Of a stretch of DNA of 49,538 nucleotides, positions 49,368 through 49,538 are shown piece by piece. Made by a program: the position numbers and the translations under genes. Below the pieces are notes generated by a model that saw only the letters and a list, made by a program, of their open reading frames with translations, was not told where the DNA came from and did not search any database. Positions within the stretch are counted from its first letter, which is position 1, and each line of letters begins with the position of its first letter. This DNA comes from a virus, in the IMG/VR virus record IMGVR_UViG_3300025362_000011, positions 1 through 49,538 of that record. One strand, written 5' to 3'.

Positions 49368-49538
49368 CAGTCACGAACGGGATTCCTCACATTTTAAATG
49401 TACAAAAGAAACTACTTTCTCAACATGATCTCAACATAAACCTTATTAAAAGTCTACACAAACAAAAGAAAGACGACAGAACATGAAATCTATACGGTTT
49501 GCTCCCTGCTGAGTATGATTTATTAACACACTCAGCAA
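49368..49538 (+). other. Gene-free right end with terminal stem-loop
   Basis: No gene seen. Base composition is less AT-rich than the region to the left. TGCTGAGT (49507-49514) and ACTCAGCA (49530-49537) form an 8-bp stem with a 15-nt loop at the very end of the window. It may be a terminator or leader structure continuing beyond the window. Confidence 0.4.

Noticed and set aside
49364-49400. TTGACA read as a sigma70 -35 box
   Set aside because: No -10-like hexamer at 16-18 nt; nearest AT-rich hexamer is about 23 nt away.

Overview
The window is a stretch of AT-rich DNA from a large tailed bacteriophage with a contractile, T4-type tail (a jumbo-like myovirus). The strongest evidence is a minus-strand block that reads as a tail/baseplate morphogenesis cluster: a gp6-like wedge protein, a gp25-like wedge protein, a gp26-type baseplate chaperone, a gp19-like tail tube and a gp18-like sheath. 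Around these are several very large, serine-run-rich structural proteins, including a 2268-residue giant. Genes use the standard stop codons, are tightly packed, often overlap as ATGA, and many are under 60 codons. The host cannot be read from the sequence.

Layout. 1-2700: the end of an upstream structural operon (+) and a convergent unknown gene. 2.8-3.9 kb: first homing-endonuclease cassette. 3.8-12.3 kb (-): baseplate, chaperone, tube and sheath. 12.4-13.9 kb: second endonuclease cassette. 13.9-23.5 kb (-): large structural proteins, one with an embedded purple-acid-phosphatase-like module. 23.5-27.9 kb (+): a winged-helix protein, then a MoxR-type AAA+ ATPase with a HExxH/VWA partner. 27.9-29.0 kb: third endonuclease cassette. 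29-31.9 kb: unknown genes and a HAD phosphatase. 32-36.3 kb (+): a double metallophosphoesterase, a fourth and probably inactive endonuclease, a PH/GRAM-like protein and a metacaspase-like protease. 36.3-36.6 kb: a tRNA-like element and structured leader. 36.6-46.1 kb (+): a long run of overlapping accessory genes (Nudix-like, HAD, peptide deformylase with SEC-C tail, P-loop kinase, zinc-ribbon proteins, small membrane proteins). 46.1-49.5 kb: short genes ending in several tiny hydrophobic proteins and a short tandem repeat.

Two promoter-like classes recur. An element close to GAAYAAATTAAAA lies 16-75 nt upstream of many genes, including the sheath, the chaperone and all three complete endonuclease cassettes, and is a good candidate for the phage late promoter. 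A different 25-nt element beginning TCTATATATATT occurs three times (23523, 36327, 36463), each time followed almost at once by a stem-loop or the tRNA-like fold, and may be an earlier-class promoter.

The most unusual content: (i) three cassettes of promoter + tiny ribbon-helix-helix-like ORF + KYGV-repeat, EDxHD/Vsr-like endonuclease, with the endonuclease start (and in two of them its ribosome binding site) inside the end of the small ORF; (ii) a phage metacaspase-like protease in a small operon with a PH/GRAM-like protein; (iii) a phosphatase module inside a giant tail protein; (iv) a probable frameshift in the tail chaperone; (v) an open, start-less coding stretch just after a UAG stop in the MoxR/VWA operon. 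Functions come from motifs read by eye; no searches were run.
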